Positions 1 to 7,590 of a DNA stretch of 10,115 nucleotides are shown here, one piece after another. The position numbers were made by a program, and so were the translations under genes. Numbering within the stretch: the stretch's first letter is position 1; the number at the start of each line of letters is the position of its first letter. Where the stretch lies: assembly GCA_032353305.1 (NCBI GenBank), contig JAUCNG010420022.1, positions 1 through 10,115 on the forward strand, read 5' to 3'. The notes beneath the pieces were generated by a model. The model worked only from the letters and a program-made list of their open reading frames with translations, was not told the origin of the DNA and ran no database searches. Source of the DNA: Cephalothrix spiralis (Eukaryota; Nemertea; Palaeonemertea; Archinemertea; Cephalotrichidae).

Positions 1-156
1 AATTTAATAAACTTTTACAAAATGTTTCAAACTTTTTTTCACCCAGAAAATTTTACGAAGTAAAAACTATCTTGTTTTAATTCATAATAGCATTTTTGTA
101 AAAATAAAATTGAAGCGCCCCTAGCGGCCAAAATATAAATATGTCGGTTAGTCGTT

Positions 157-357
157 TTTTACACTTCGTGAAAACTTGAAGGTCTTATCGAGTACTACCT
201 CTCTGTAAAATTTCAAGTTTATAGACGAGATTTGCACTGGCACAAACGGTAAAAACTAAGTTAAATCCTGAGATCTCAACCTTGGAATAATAATAATAAT
301 ACAAATTACATGTATAATCATTGTAAAAATAATAAGTTTTACACTTCGTGAAAACTT
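157..357. repeat. Interval bounded by 21-bp direct repeats
   Basis: The same 21 bases occur at 157-177 and 337-357 in the same orientation; their core is ACACTTCGTGAAAACTT. The copies lie 180 bp apart and appear identical. The right copy ends directly against the first codons that match the Polinton capsid protein. The repeat could be the ends of a short inserted element, a duplication made during insertion, or a dispersed motif present twice. I see no open reading frame between the copies. Confidence 0.55.
286..301. repeat. (AAT)n microsatellite, short
   Basis: Five consecutive AAT triplets followed by one more A. This is a simple sequence repeat with no coding context. Confidence 0.8.
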
Positions 358-1207
358 AATTATCACTACAGTGCGTATATAATGGATCTTCTGGATAGAT
401 CACAAGAACAAAAAATGGTCTAATGACGTCGCAATTGTGGTATCCTGATACACCGAAGCACTTTGAAATAGTCGAGGGTGATAAAAATAAAGGATTCAAA
501 GCAAGACAAGATAATCGATGGATTAAACCGCTCAACATTTCCATCGAACTTACCTTTGCAAAGCTACCGTTCAACTTTATGGCAAAGTCTGATGCTCCCG
601 TTGATTTCATCTTAACAATTAAAGATGCAAAAATGTACGTTCCTTACGTACATGTGTCGGAGAGGACTATGATTGAAATAGAAAAGACACTACAAACTAA
701 GCCTGTGAAGTATCCTAACGGATTCATGCTTAATCATTTCCTATCGATAACAAGAGTACCAGTGTTACCATTGAAGAACTATCAAGAGGGCAGTTACCAA
801 AACCAATTGTGACAGACAAGAGGAAACCGGTAATCTGAAACTGAACCCATTTAATTTTGATGGCGGTGCAAAGGAGTTTAATATTACAAAGATGGAACTA
901 AATGTCGATGGTATGCCTTATGCAAAGAGAGGTTTCGAAAGAAAAATATGGAAAATCTTTCATGCATTTTTACGAATCACTCAACTTTACTAGGAATGGA
1001 ACGAACACACCAGCTATTCCTATCGCAGATTACAAGAATGGATACTGTCTCTTTACCTATAATCTAAATTCTGGTTTTGCAGTGATCCTGGTGTATTCAA
1101 GAAAGATGGTTTACTTTCATTAGATATTGAATTTGTAATTTGTACTTTCTGTTTACGATAATACCATCTCCATCGATAAAGACCGTCACTTTACTAAAGA
1201 TTGGTAG
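358..1207 (+). pseudogene. Decayed Polinton/Maverick major capsid gene (5'-truncated)
   Basis: The translated pieces resemble the middle and C-terminal part of the double-jelly-roll major capsid protein of Polintons/adintoviruses, a family often labelled F54H12.2-like in animal genomes. Recognisable pieces in order are a Y-x-Y-x-A-Y-I motif near 361-381; SQLWYPDT and NKGF (about 426-495); DFILTIKDAKMYVP and KYPN (about 603-720); NPFNFDG and ELNVDGMPYAK (about 845-930); the YKNGYCLF motif (about 1030-1055); and DGLLSLDIEF with a closing acidic/basic tail ending at a stop at 1205-1207. The reading frame shifts at least five times (frames 1, 3, 2, 1, 2, 1, 2 in order, with a stop at 836-838 and others), so no protein can be made. 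The N-terminal part is missing; homology starts beside the direct repeat ending at 357. The gene lies antisense to kazrin, apparently in an intron. The family call is from recalled motif patterns, not an alignment. Confidence 0.8.
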
Positions 1208-1238
1208 AGAGGAAAGAAGTAAAAACTACAGCTTTGTT

Positions 1239-1388
1239 ATGGATCTACTACGAGATGGATCAGTACAAGAACGTCAGCAAGTATTAGCAATCAGTGAATC
1301 TTTACTAAAAACACTTTTGAATATCATTGGTAATGTACTAGAAAAAATAGTACCTATACAACTCTGCTGGACAGAAAAGTACCAATGA
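1239..1388 (+). pseudogene. Small PX-like Polinton ORF, probably truncated
   Basis: An ATG at 1239 opens a 49-residue frame directly after the capsid stop. It contains the pattern QERQQVLAISESLLKTLLNI then a short NVLE segment, which recalls the small PX-like (adenovirus pX-related) proteins common next to the capsid gene in Polintons: a helical segment ending in N-V-L, then a P-L-type motif and a basic tail. The basic tail is absent because the frame ends at TGA 1386-1388, so it is likely truncated by a frameshift. The stop overlaps the ATG of the following frame (1385-1387). The same frame is open upstream to 1140, but that part overlaps the capsid gene. Function is inferred from position and a weak family resemblance only. 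Confidence 0.45.
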
Positions 1389-1609
1389 AGAAGAAGAAAG
1401 CAGGCAAAGTGTATATCCCCATCTTCTTAGAGATAGTTGATGATGATGTGGAAGAGTTTATACCGTAAGAAGACAAACGCAAACGAGAAGACTGCCCCGT
1501 GTGTAATACCAAAGGTTTGAAGCGATTACCGAATCATTTAAGACAGGTACATGGACTAAAAAATATAAAGGAATTGATGGAGCAAACTAAAGAAAGCATG
1601 GATGATTGA
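1385..1609 (+). pseudogene. Small C2H2 zinc-finger ORF with in-frame stop
   Basis: An ATG at 1385 opens a 27-codon lysine-rich then acidic segment that ends at TAA 1466-1468. Without any frameshift the frame then stays open for 46 more codons to TGA 1607-1609. The second part holds a single C-x2-C-x10-H-x4-H finger (1493-1552, first cysteine to last histidine) followed by a charged helical tail. Small proteins with one finger of this type occur among the genes of Polinton-like elements, and the position just after the capsid and PX-like frames fits that. It may once have been a 74-residue protein now broken by one stop, or the finger part may be a separate frame. No splice signals were identified. 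The finger motif is clear; its role is not known. Confidence 0.5.
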
Positions 1610-1648
1610 TATATATGTATACGTGCATTACGTAACGGAAATGCATAA

Positions 1649-2112
1649 AATGGCCCTAAACGGCCCTACATCAAGGAATAGCGGCCCTACATCACTGTAT
1701 AACGGCCCTATATCAAAATTGAATGGCCCTACATCACTATATAATGACCCTGCATCACTGAATAACGGCCCTGGATCACATTATAATGGCCCTACAACAC
1801 TATATAACGGCCCTGCATTTATACTATATAACGGCCATGCATCAAGATTTAACGGCCCTACAACACTATGTAACGGCCATACATCACTGTATAACGGCCT
1901 TACATCAACATTTAATGGCCCTACATCACTATATAATGTCCCTTCATCACTGGATAACGGCCCTGGATCACATTATAACGGCCCTACAACACTATATAAC
2001 GGCCCTGCATTACTATATAACGGCCCGGCTTCCAAGATTTAACGGCCCTACAACACTATATAACGGCCCTACATTACTATATAGCGGCCCTACATCAGGA
2101 TTTAACGGCCCC
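1649..2112. repeat. 21-bp minisatellite with 9-unit higher-order repeat
   Basis: Twenty-one complete units follow a partial one, starting at 1659, 1680, 1701, 1722, 1743 and so on to 2083, with a last partial unit at 2104-2112. Each begins with a variant of AACGGCCCTACATC and ends in ACTATAT, GGATCACATTAT, or a ...GATTT variant. Most units are 21 bp; one (1806-1829) is 24 bp and one (2019-2040) is 22 bp. Unit variants recur in the same order 192 bp apart (for example 1743 versus 1935, then the GGATCACATTAT units at 1764 and 1956), showing a nine-unit higher-order period. Because 21 is divisible by three, long open frames arise (an Asn-Gly-Pro-Thr-Ser-Leu-Tyr heptad at 1602-2042), but nothing else supports a protein. 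The array begins 40 bp after the zinc-finger frame. Confidence 0.92.
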
Positions 2113-2156
2113 TTATTTTTCGCGGATGTTATTTTTACGTTATTATATGTAGTGTA

Positions 2157-2162
2157 AATAAA
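2157..2162 (+). promoter_or_regulatory. Candidate poly(A) signal
   Basis: AATAAA followed by a GT/T-rich stretch (GGTTGTGG, then a T run at about 2190) lies downstream of the three plus-strand Polinton-derived frames and the minisatellite. It could be the relic polyadenylation signal of that block. In AT-rich DNA such hexamers are frequent by chance. Confidence 0.3.
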
Positions 2163-2865
2163 GGTTGTGGTAGAAAATCATAGTTGTTTAATTTTTTTCC
2201 GATAGATGATGCTAGTAGTTCCAATAGATGGCGCTATGCACTCAATGACCTCTAGAAGCAACATTTAAAGAGTTTCGAGTTGCTTTTACATACTAAACAT
2301 AGGAATTAGAGCAACATTCGAGCAACAACAGTGGGACGATCACATTCGGACCATGGACCCCCGAAATAATCAACCCCCCAAAATATTTGGCCTACCCCCA
2401 TCCTCTCGTAAACACGAACTATCCGACACTTATATCGATGTCTTTGTCATTATGTTTTCAACGCGAATAAATAATTCATGATGAGTGCTCACGATCCTGA
2501 ATATCAAATCAGCATGTGGTCTATACAATCAATATGTGCCGTAAAGTCAAAATTTCACGATTTTTCGCCGATATTTTGGGGAATAATGGATCACTACACG
2601 CTATGAGATGATTCAATGTTAATTTCTACTGTCTTCTATATTTTGATACTATTTCACATTTCATGTCGACGCTATTTAAGGTTGCTCGCCCACATGGTCT
2701 GAAGGACCCCGCTACATACTACTTTGGCTTGTGGTTATGACGTCATTATAATTATTATTATTATAAGTTACAGTACGGTATAAAATCAATACACATCATA
2801 CACAATTTAAAATGCAGCATTATAAATATATACACACTTTAAATGTTTCAAATAAATTATTAAGA
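2163..2865. other. Unassigned non-coding stretch
   Basis: No ORF or recognisable element is supported here. Small items seen are a ggttATGACGTCAT match at 2733-2746 that equals the conserved core of the tandem array at the right edge of the window, a CCCCC-rich patch at 2348-2400, and an AT-rich segment with short ATT runs at 2745-2765. If the kazrin gene is intact this is intron, or sequence downstream of an alternative last exon. Confidence 0.5.
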
Positions 2866-3018
2866 CTACATTAAGCACCAGAAAGAGCGGAGAAGAAGCT
2901 TGATCATTTCCCTATCACGGACTGTAGGAAGCAACAGTCCGCGAAGGGAAACGACAAGGCCATCCTCGCCGGACTTTGGATAATATAGATTTTGCAATTC
3001 ACTAGCGCAACCAGTACC
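2866..3018 (-). CDS. Candidate alternative last exon of kazrin (50 codons)
   Basis: On the minus strand a TTGTTTATTAG acceptor-like sequence (AG at 3020-3019) is followed by 50 open codons and a TAG at 2868-2866. The frame is phase 0 at the acceptor, the phase in which kazrin exon B ends, so splicing from 3674 to 3018 would keep the frame. The peptide starts GTGCASELQN, includes LVVSLRGLLLPTV and ends LLLRSFWCLM. It has ordinary amino-acid composition and a higher G/C content than its surroundings. It does not resemble the expected second half of the SAM domain, so it would be an alternative truncated C-terminus, a fragment of another gene or mobile element, or chance. No AATAAA was seen close downstream on this strand. 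Confidence 0.3.
   Translation of the reverse strand, partial: GTGCASELQNLYYPKSGEDGLVVSLRGLLLPTVRDREMIKLLLRSFWCLM
2907..2951. repeat. Two-stage inverted repeat (hairpin)
   Basis: TTTCCCT (2907-2913) pairs with AGGGAAA (2945-2951), and CGGACTGT (2918-2925) pairs with ACAGTCCG (2934-2941) around an 8-nt loop. That gives 15 perfect base pairs in a 45-nt hairpin. It sits inside the 50-codon open frame on the minus strand, so it may be a folding element of that sequence or a coincidence of codon usage. Confidence 0.6.
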
Positions 3019-3673
3019 CTAATAAACAAGTATCCGCATTACGTCTACTACATGCAAATCAGAAAAGCCTATACTTTAGCATAGTACGCAACCAGCAGCT
3101 AGCGCTGTACTATTACTACCACTACTTCTTGTTCTGGTGTGTGTTGCCTTGATCTACACTTGACTTTATTGTTTTGTTCTTTTTTTCATGCCGCCAAAAC
3201 CGGCTACTATTTTTTCCGTGCTGAGCTATTTCTCATACTTCTAGAATCTGGCAAAATCGTGAATATTTACCGAAGTTTTGATATGTTAGGAGCGCTGTGT
3301 ATCGGAGGGATCTGTATCCCCGCCTAAAGCATCACTTTCCCGTCATCATCGTTCCTATGGTCCTATATCATACTTCATAATACCCTGGCCGGGTTAAAAT
3401 ATGCTATTTATAGCGCACATCGATCGGGAAATCCAAGCGATGTTTATTTGATTCATGACCAATTGAATGGTCCCATTCGGTATCATTATCAGGATTGCGA
3501 TCACGTATCGCCAGGAACGAATAAAAAGCAACAAAAGCGTATTGAATTTTTCCGCGGCTTTCACACAAGGTACATTGTAAGAGCTTCAGTTTGGACGATA
3601 TGAAACTAAGACGAACTGAGGCCTGAGACAAGTGAAGATGATTTCTGCCCCCTCATTGACTGGTTACACTTAC
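3019..3673. other. Presumed kazrin intron, no feature
   Basis: This stretch follows the exon B donor on the minus strand. Two short open frames (3139-3327 plus, 3404-3631 minus) show no family signature and no splice-site support. I see no repeat, RNA gene or transposon end here. Confidence 0.5.
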
Positions 3674-3861
3674 CTTTCCGCTTTTAATATGAGCAGCACA
3701 CATTTTCCCATAAGCAGGCATTTGTAGAGTAACTTCAAACCAAACTAAAACGTGGTTTGCCTTCCAATGATGAGGGGGAATTTCATGAAGTTGATTCGCT
3801 AAAGCAATTTTAGCTTGAAGATTTTCTTCCGTTAGTGTTGACGTCCTGTGGTTATCGTCAT
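3674..3861 (-). CDS. Kazrin exon B: start of first SAM domain
   Basis: The exon is read from 3861 down to 3674 (188 bp). The acceptor is a pyrimidine-rich tract ending TTCTTTAG (AG at 3863-3862); the donor is AAG|GTAAGT (GT at 3673-3672), a perfect consensus. It enters in phase 1 and leaves in phase 0, coding 62 full codons. Residues 1-25 are a charged helical lead-in. From HWKANHVLVWFEV (about residue 31) through MPAYGKMCAAHIKSGK the sequence matches the opening of kazrin SAM repeat 1, where vertebrate kazrin has HWKAGTVQAWLEV and a closing NVKSGK. Kazrin is an adhesion- and endosome-associated scaffold (periplakin, ARVCF and dynactin contacts are known in vertebrates); its SAM repeats mediate protein association. 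The related liprins lack the HWKA context, which favours kazrin. The second half of the SAM repeat should lie in a further exon that I do not find in the window. An ATG upstream of the acceptor in the same frame is intronic and not a start. Confidence 0.85.
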
Positions 3862-4132
3862 CTAAAGAATAAGGCAATTTAAAAAATGTAAATGTCAGAG
3901 CTTAAACCTTGCTAGATGAAATTTCGATCAAAGAACTTCAAAAATATCATATTTAAATGACATTTTGCGAGTTAGGATTAAAATTTGAAAATGCGATTGT
4001 CCGGAAGACCATCAAGATTATCGGCGACAAACTTAAACATGGTGAAGACTCAATTTTCAGTTCTAGAAGAGTGAATTGAAGTCACATGCGTTTGTATTTC
4101 ACTCATGTGACGATTCTGTAGTGAGAATAAGA

Positions 4133-4985
4133 GGGGCCTTACGTGAAACGTGAATAGGTCTACGTGAAGCGTGAAAATACCCCCATCGTGATTCGTGAAC
4201 CGCAAAATCAGCTAACTTGATTCGAGAATTTAATAAGATTCGTGATCCGTGAACGTGAATTTCTTTAATTGTTATGCGTCAAAGTTAGTTCTTAGTTCTT
4301 CTTGACCCTTAATTTAAAAATTGTTCTCACAACGCTTCGCTCGGCTCAATATCATAATAAAAATAACTGTTTGGGTAAAAAACGGTACAGAAAATGACAG
4401 TTATCTTGTTATTATGTATATAGACTGTCTTTACTATACCATATTTAAATTGACTATATAATTATCTAATGTCTAGTTAAGAGCCATTGAGAATGTCAAT
4501 TCATTAATCTGCCTTAAAAATTGCGTTAACGGCCCTTAAATTTCAAAATTTTAATCGCCTCGCTCGGTTCGGCTCGATAAATTTAAAAGAAATTATTGAT
4601 TTTGTATGAAGGCACGCAAAAACAACATATTTTCATAGTACAGTGGAACCCCGCAATTCGGGATACCTACGGGACCAGGAAACGTGTCCTAAATTCCGGG
4701 GTGTCCCTTATTGTGAGACATTTTAATACACAAGTCTAATCTGCTGGGACTTGAGAAACTGTCCCAAGTTCCGGGGTGTCCCTTATTGTGAGTGTCCCCA
4801 ATCGGGGGTTTCACTGTATTTCATATTTGCATATTTTTGTTTTGGCATAGCGTATTCGGGGGATTAAAATAGCATGTTTTGTTGATGTTTTCGTGATTCG
4901 TGAACTCGTATTTCGGTTAACTTGATCCGTGTAATTCAAATATCGGTTAACGTGAACCGTGATCGAATAACATTGGTTATCACGT
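4133..4985. mobile_element. Non-autonomous element with CGTGATTCGTGAAC subterminal repeats
   Basis: Both flanks carry many variants of one motif in the same orientation: left at 4142-4154, 4163-4175, 4187-4200 and 4241-4259, right at 4892-4905, 4922-4931 and 4951-4965. Between them lie two modules with CCCTTAA, an A/T-rich spacer, and a CGCTCGGCTC-type box (CGCTTCGCTCGGCTC near 4335, CGCCTCGCTCGG near 4557). Similar modules occur, on the opposite strand, in the element at 7693-8120. No transposase is encoded. The outer limits are approximate because I could not find matching terminal repeats or a target-site duplication. A pogo-like MITE is nested in the right half. Classification is unknown; it is probably a DNA-transposon derivative. 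Confidence 0.5.
4641..4816. mobile_element. Pogo/Tigger-like MITE (176 bp)
   Basis: The element starts CAGTGGAACCCC and ends with the inverted counterpart (reverse complement CAGTGAAACCCC, 11 of 12 bases equal). It is flanked by TA on both sides (4639-4640 and 4817-4818), the target duplication of Tc1/mariner/pogo elements. It contains no coding capacity. Inside, a 22-bp segment beginning CCGGGGTGTCCC occurs twice (4696-4717 and 4771-4792), in line with an internally rearranged miniature element. It would depend on a transposase supplied elsewhere. Confidence 0.85.
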
Positions 4986-5162
4986 GTCTCACATATATGG
5001 GTGTCACTCCCAGAATTCTTCAAATCATGTTATTTCATTGGCGATTTTAGGCTTTTTTCATGAAACCGTAAAAATCACCCGTGGAATAACACAGAAATAT
5101 GCAAATTAGGGGTTGTCTCTATTACCGATCTTTAAATTCATACGCCAAGTTTCTAATCAGAC

Positions 5163-5697
5163 TACACAATTGGATGGAAAAATTGGCGAGGGCAATTATT
5201 TTTGTACCAAAAGTGCCCCCCGTCGGTTTTTCATATTGGCGGATAGTTGACCCCCACAAACTATATATTTCTGGAAAGGTCTTGGAAAATGCTGATCAAT
5301 AGGGGGGTTTAGATTTTTCCCCAACGGGTAGGGGTTGGGGGCAAAAACGTGATTTTTTGGGGGGTTTTTCAAAAAAATCAGAAAAATGTTTTTGTACCCC
5401 CACCCTCATCCAGGGGTCGTTCTGATCACTTTTTGGGGTTTAATTGACCAGCCCTACCCCCTGGGGGCAAAAGAAAAATTTTCTGATTTTTTTCAAATAC
5501 CCAAAAATCACGTTTTTTGCCCCCCACCCCTACCCAGTGGGTGGGGCAAAAATCTAAACCCCCCTATTGATCAGCATTTTCCAAGACCTTTCCAGAAATA
5601 TATAGTTTGTGGGGTTCAACTATCCGCCAATATGAAAAATATGGCACTTTTGGTACAAAAATAATTGCCCTCGCCAATTTTTCCATCCAATTGTGTA
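5163..5697. repeat. Foldback: ~230-bp inverted arms, ~75-bp spacer
   Basis: The left arm (5163-5393) is the near-perfect reverse complement of the right arm (5468-5697). Shared landmarks are TACACAATTGGATGG at the outer ends, CGCCAATATGAAAAA on the right with its complement on the left, and TGGAAAATGCTGATCAATAG toward the centre. Mismatches and small indels concentrate in G/C homopolymer tracts near the middle. The spacer has its own C/G-rich tracts. A transcript would form a long double-stranded hairpin. The open frames at 5099-5302, 5386-5664 and 5607-5789 lie in these arms and look like by-products. No clear target-site duplication was found, so MITE-like origin is inferred. Confidence 0.9.
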
Positions 5698-5883
5698 TAG
5701 ATAATATTAGATATCGATTGATTCTGTCTGTTGATGCTCAAAAATCACGTGCCTTAGGTGTGTTATTGGTCACGAAGGCACTTATTTAATAATGCTATGA
5801 TTTTAAAAATAGGGCATATAATTAGAACGGAATTTGCGATGAAATGAACATTAATTCGTTAAAATACAATATATAATGCACTA

Positions 5884-5979
5884 TCTTTGACAGAATACAT
5901 CCTGTATTCCGTCAAAGACATACCGTTATGAATAACGGGTATGTCAGATCTCTCCTCTGATCTCTTCTCCTACCCGTTA
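5884..5979. repeat. Cluster of strong, partly exclusive hairpins
   Basis: First hairpin, 5884-5918: TCTTTGAC pairs with GTCAAAGA, one A/C mismatch, then GAATACA pairs with TGTATTC around a 3-nt loop. Second hairpin, 5919-5943: CATACCGTTAT pairs with ATAACGGGTATG with one bulged G. Its right arm, TAACGGGTA (5933-5941), can instead pair perfectly with TACCCGTTA (5971-5979), so two folds compete. The cluster lies within the kazrin intron and has no coding frame. It may be the end of an unknown transposon or a structured intronic RNA; neither can be decided here. Confidence 0.6.
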
Positions 5980-6426
5980 CAAACCTTGTGAGATAGCACC
6001 GTCGATCTGGCCCGCGAAATTCAATTTATTCAAATTAAATAGCTTGCCACAGCGATACGATCGTCTATAGAGATCTTTTAATCGTCTGCTATTAATCGAC
6101 CTAAGCCATCTGAATGCTGCCACCCCACTAGTCTATGAATCAAGTATTGATCCCAGATAATTTTGACTTGCAAACACGTGTAAAAGATATACAAGGGTAT
6201 TCTAGTGTACTAGATTAAAAGAATATGTTGGGTTGGTTACAGAGGTCATGAACTGGTTCACTTTCGTATCATAATTTTTGAATAGGGGGACTTGTTTGTT
6301 TTTATTGTAAATGGCAGTTATTGAAATCTTATTTTATTCGAAATATGCAATTTATTTATTTCTATCTTATACTTCACTTATATTATCGTTATTGAGCGTG
6401 AATTTGTAAAACCCATTATAGATCGT
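5980..6426. other. Intron segment without recognisable feature
   Basis: Only scattered short palindromes are visible (for example TCTAGT/ACTAGA around 6203-6216). No ORF, repeat pair or transposon end is supported. Confidence 0.5.
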
Positions 6427-6630
6427 CGCGGGATTAACGGGCAATACAATTTGAATTTGAATTCTTGGCACTCGGCCATCGATTGGAATTCCAATCGAGT
6501 TTTATCAAGTTTTCTGAAGGGGCAGTATTGGTCCTCGAGCTAGCGCGCATTATAGCTAGTCGGAGGGCAAATACACCCCTTCATTTATTAAGGTATCAAA
6601 GACAGTGCGTTATATCTTTTTTATTGCACA
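6427..6630. repeat. Direct repeat A, copy 1
   Basis: These 204 bp are identical base for base to 7387-7590, 960 bp downstream. The unit contains the 20-bp perfect palindrome TCGATTGGAATTCCAATCGA (6479-6498). A short open frame beginning MALGHRLEFQ lies in both copies but diverges after the repeat ends and shows no family signature. Perfect identity in otherwise diverged DNA points to a recent duplication, or an assembly effect. Confidence 0.95.
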
Positions 6631-7274
6631 TTATAATGTCAGATTCGGGACGTTATCCAACGTTTAAAATGAGTTATGAATTCTTTAGCGAGTAGCATTT
6701 TTTCTTCATCGCTTTTTTAAATGTCAGTTAAAAAAAAAAAAATTCAAAATCATCATAATCTTTTAAACGTGACAATAAAGGCAAAACGTGTTTTTTACAT
6801 AGGAGGATGGGGCACAATTCAAAACATAATTGATTAGGCTTTCCCATGACCTTTCAATATATTTATTTATTTATAAACTTTATTTCAAGAACAGATTAAC
6901 AAAAAAGTGCAAGCACTTATCGCGTGTCTCTCTGTGGTGCTAAACATAATGTGAGATAATGAATTGATTTTTTTGCACGTAGTATTTAAAGGAAAGGGTG
7001 TTCTTTATACTTTGCTAAAGTTACATTTTAATATCATTTAGAGTTTTTAAGTTATGTCAATTTGCGCAACTCGGGTCATAAAATGGAATATCATAGAATG
7101 ACGTTAAAATTTTTCGTGTGAATCTTTGCTTATTATTGAAAAACCCGTAGTTTAAAAAAAGGAAAGCTGTTGACTTTACATTTTAGTATGATGTTAACAT
7201 AGGTGTTCTCTTTCTGTGGTGTAAATTGCAGCATCACATGTCAACAGAATCTAATTCAATATCATAAAATGAGA
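6631..7274. other. 644-bp segment X, present only in first duplicate
   Basis: The segment lies between repeat A copy 1 and repeat B copy 1 and is missing between A and B in the second duplicate. GCACA flanks it on both sides (6626-6630 and 7275-7279). This could be a target-site duplication of an insertion or the microhomology used for a deletion. Because its right half (from 6954) continues into repeat B in the inverted copy at 8113-8583, X and B look ancestrally joined, which favours deletion from the second copy. It holds an A13 run (6729-6741) and no coding signal. Confidence 0.7.
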
Positions 7275-7387
7275 GCACACTACAATAAGCGAATATCATT
7301 CTAGGTCCGCCTAGGCGCTACTTTGGATCGTCCTGGTCAATTTATGGGTTTTAAGTCGCCATAAATTCAAAAATATGTATACAGGCC
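7275..7387. repeat. Direct repeat B, copy 1
   Basis: These 113 bp are identical to 7586-7698. The unit starts GCACACTACAATAAGCG and ends GTATACAGGCC. In copy 1 it is followed at once by repeat A copy 2, so A, X and B form the 960-bp duplicated unit 6427-7386. Confidence 0.95.
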
Positions 7388-7590
7388 GCGGGATTAACGG
7401 GCAATACAATTTGAATTTGAATTCTTGGCACTCGGCCATCGATTGGAATTCCAATCGAGTTTTATCAAGTTTTCTGAAGGGGCAGTATTGGTCCTCGAGC
7501 TAGCGCGCATTATAGCTAGTCGGAGGGCAAATACACCCCTTCATTTATTAAGGTATCAAAGACAGTGCGTTATATCTTTTTTATTGCACA
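7387..7590. repeat. Direct repeat A, copy 2
   Basis: Identical to 6427-6630 over all 204 bp, including the 20-bp palindrome at 7439-7458. Here it runs directly into repeat B through a shared GCACA. Confidence 0.95.

Larger units (their letters stand above)
1..357. other. AT-rich non-coding flank
   Basis: No coding signal is visible on either strand in this stretch. It is A/T-rich with short homopolymer runs, contains a 10-bp palindrome TGAGATCTCA at 269-278 and a G/C-rich patch around 115-129, and carries the direct repeat and microsatellite listed separately. It stops abruptly where capsid-gene homology begins at about 358, so it may include a later insertion that replaced the 5' part of that gene. 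If exon B belongs to a continuous kazrin gene, this is also kazrin intron sequence. Confidence 0.6.

Noticed and set aside
356-610. 84-residue minus-strand open frame
   Set aside because: It is the antisense shadow of the capsid-gene relic.
1602-2042. 146-residue open frame rich in Asn-Gly-Pro-Thr-Ser-Leu-Tyr repeats
   Set aside because: It is produced by the 21-bp minisatellite, whose length is a multiple of three; a second frame (1786-2157) is open for the same reason. No other coding evidence.
1649-2112. CRISPR-like regular spacing
   Set aside because: Units are contiguous 21-bp repeats without unique spacers, in animal-type DNA.
3404-3631. 75-residue minus-strand frame just downstream of exon B
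   Set aside because: It lacks similarity to the expected rest of the kazrin SAM repeat and lacks a convincing acceptor in frame.
3674-3861. Liprin instead of kazrin as the identity of the SAM exon
   Set aside because: Liprin SAM1 starts differently (W-x-x-x-T-V-x-x-W-L-E with GMPAWYVAACRANVKSG), and the companion exon A matches the kazrin basic block, not the liprin one.
4811-5023. 70-residue minus-strand open frame
   Set aside because: It overlaps the MITE end and the CGTGATTCGTGAAC repeats; its repeated Asn/Arg/Thr pattern is due to that motif.
5099-5789. Three plus-strand open frames (5099-5302, 5386-5664, 5607-5789)
   Set aside because: They fall in the arms and flanks of the foldback, show no family signature, and have homopolymer-driven composition.
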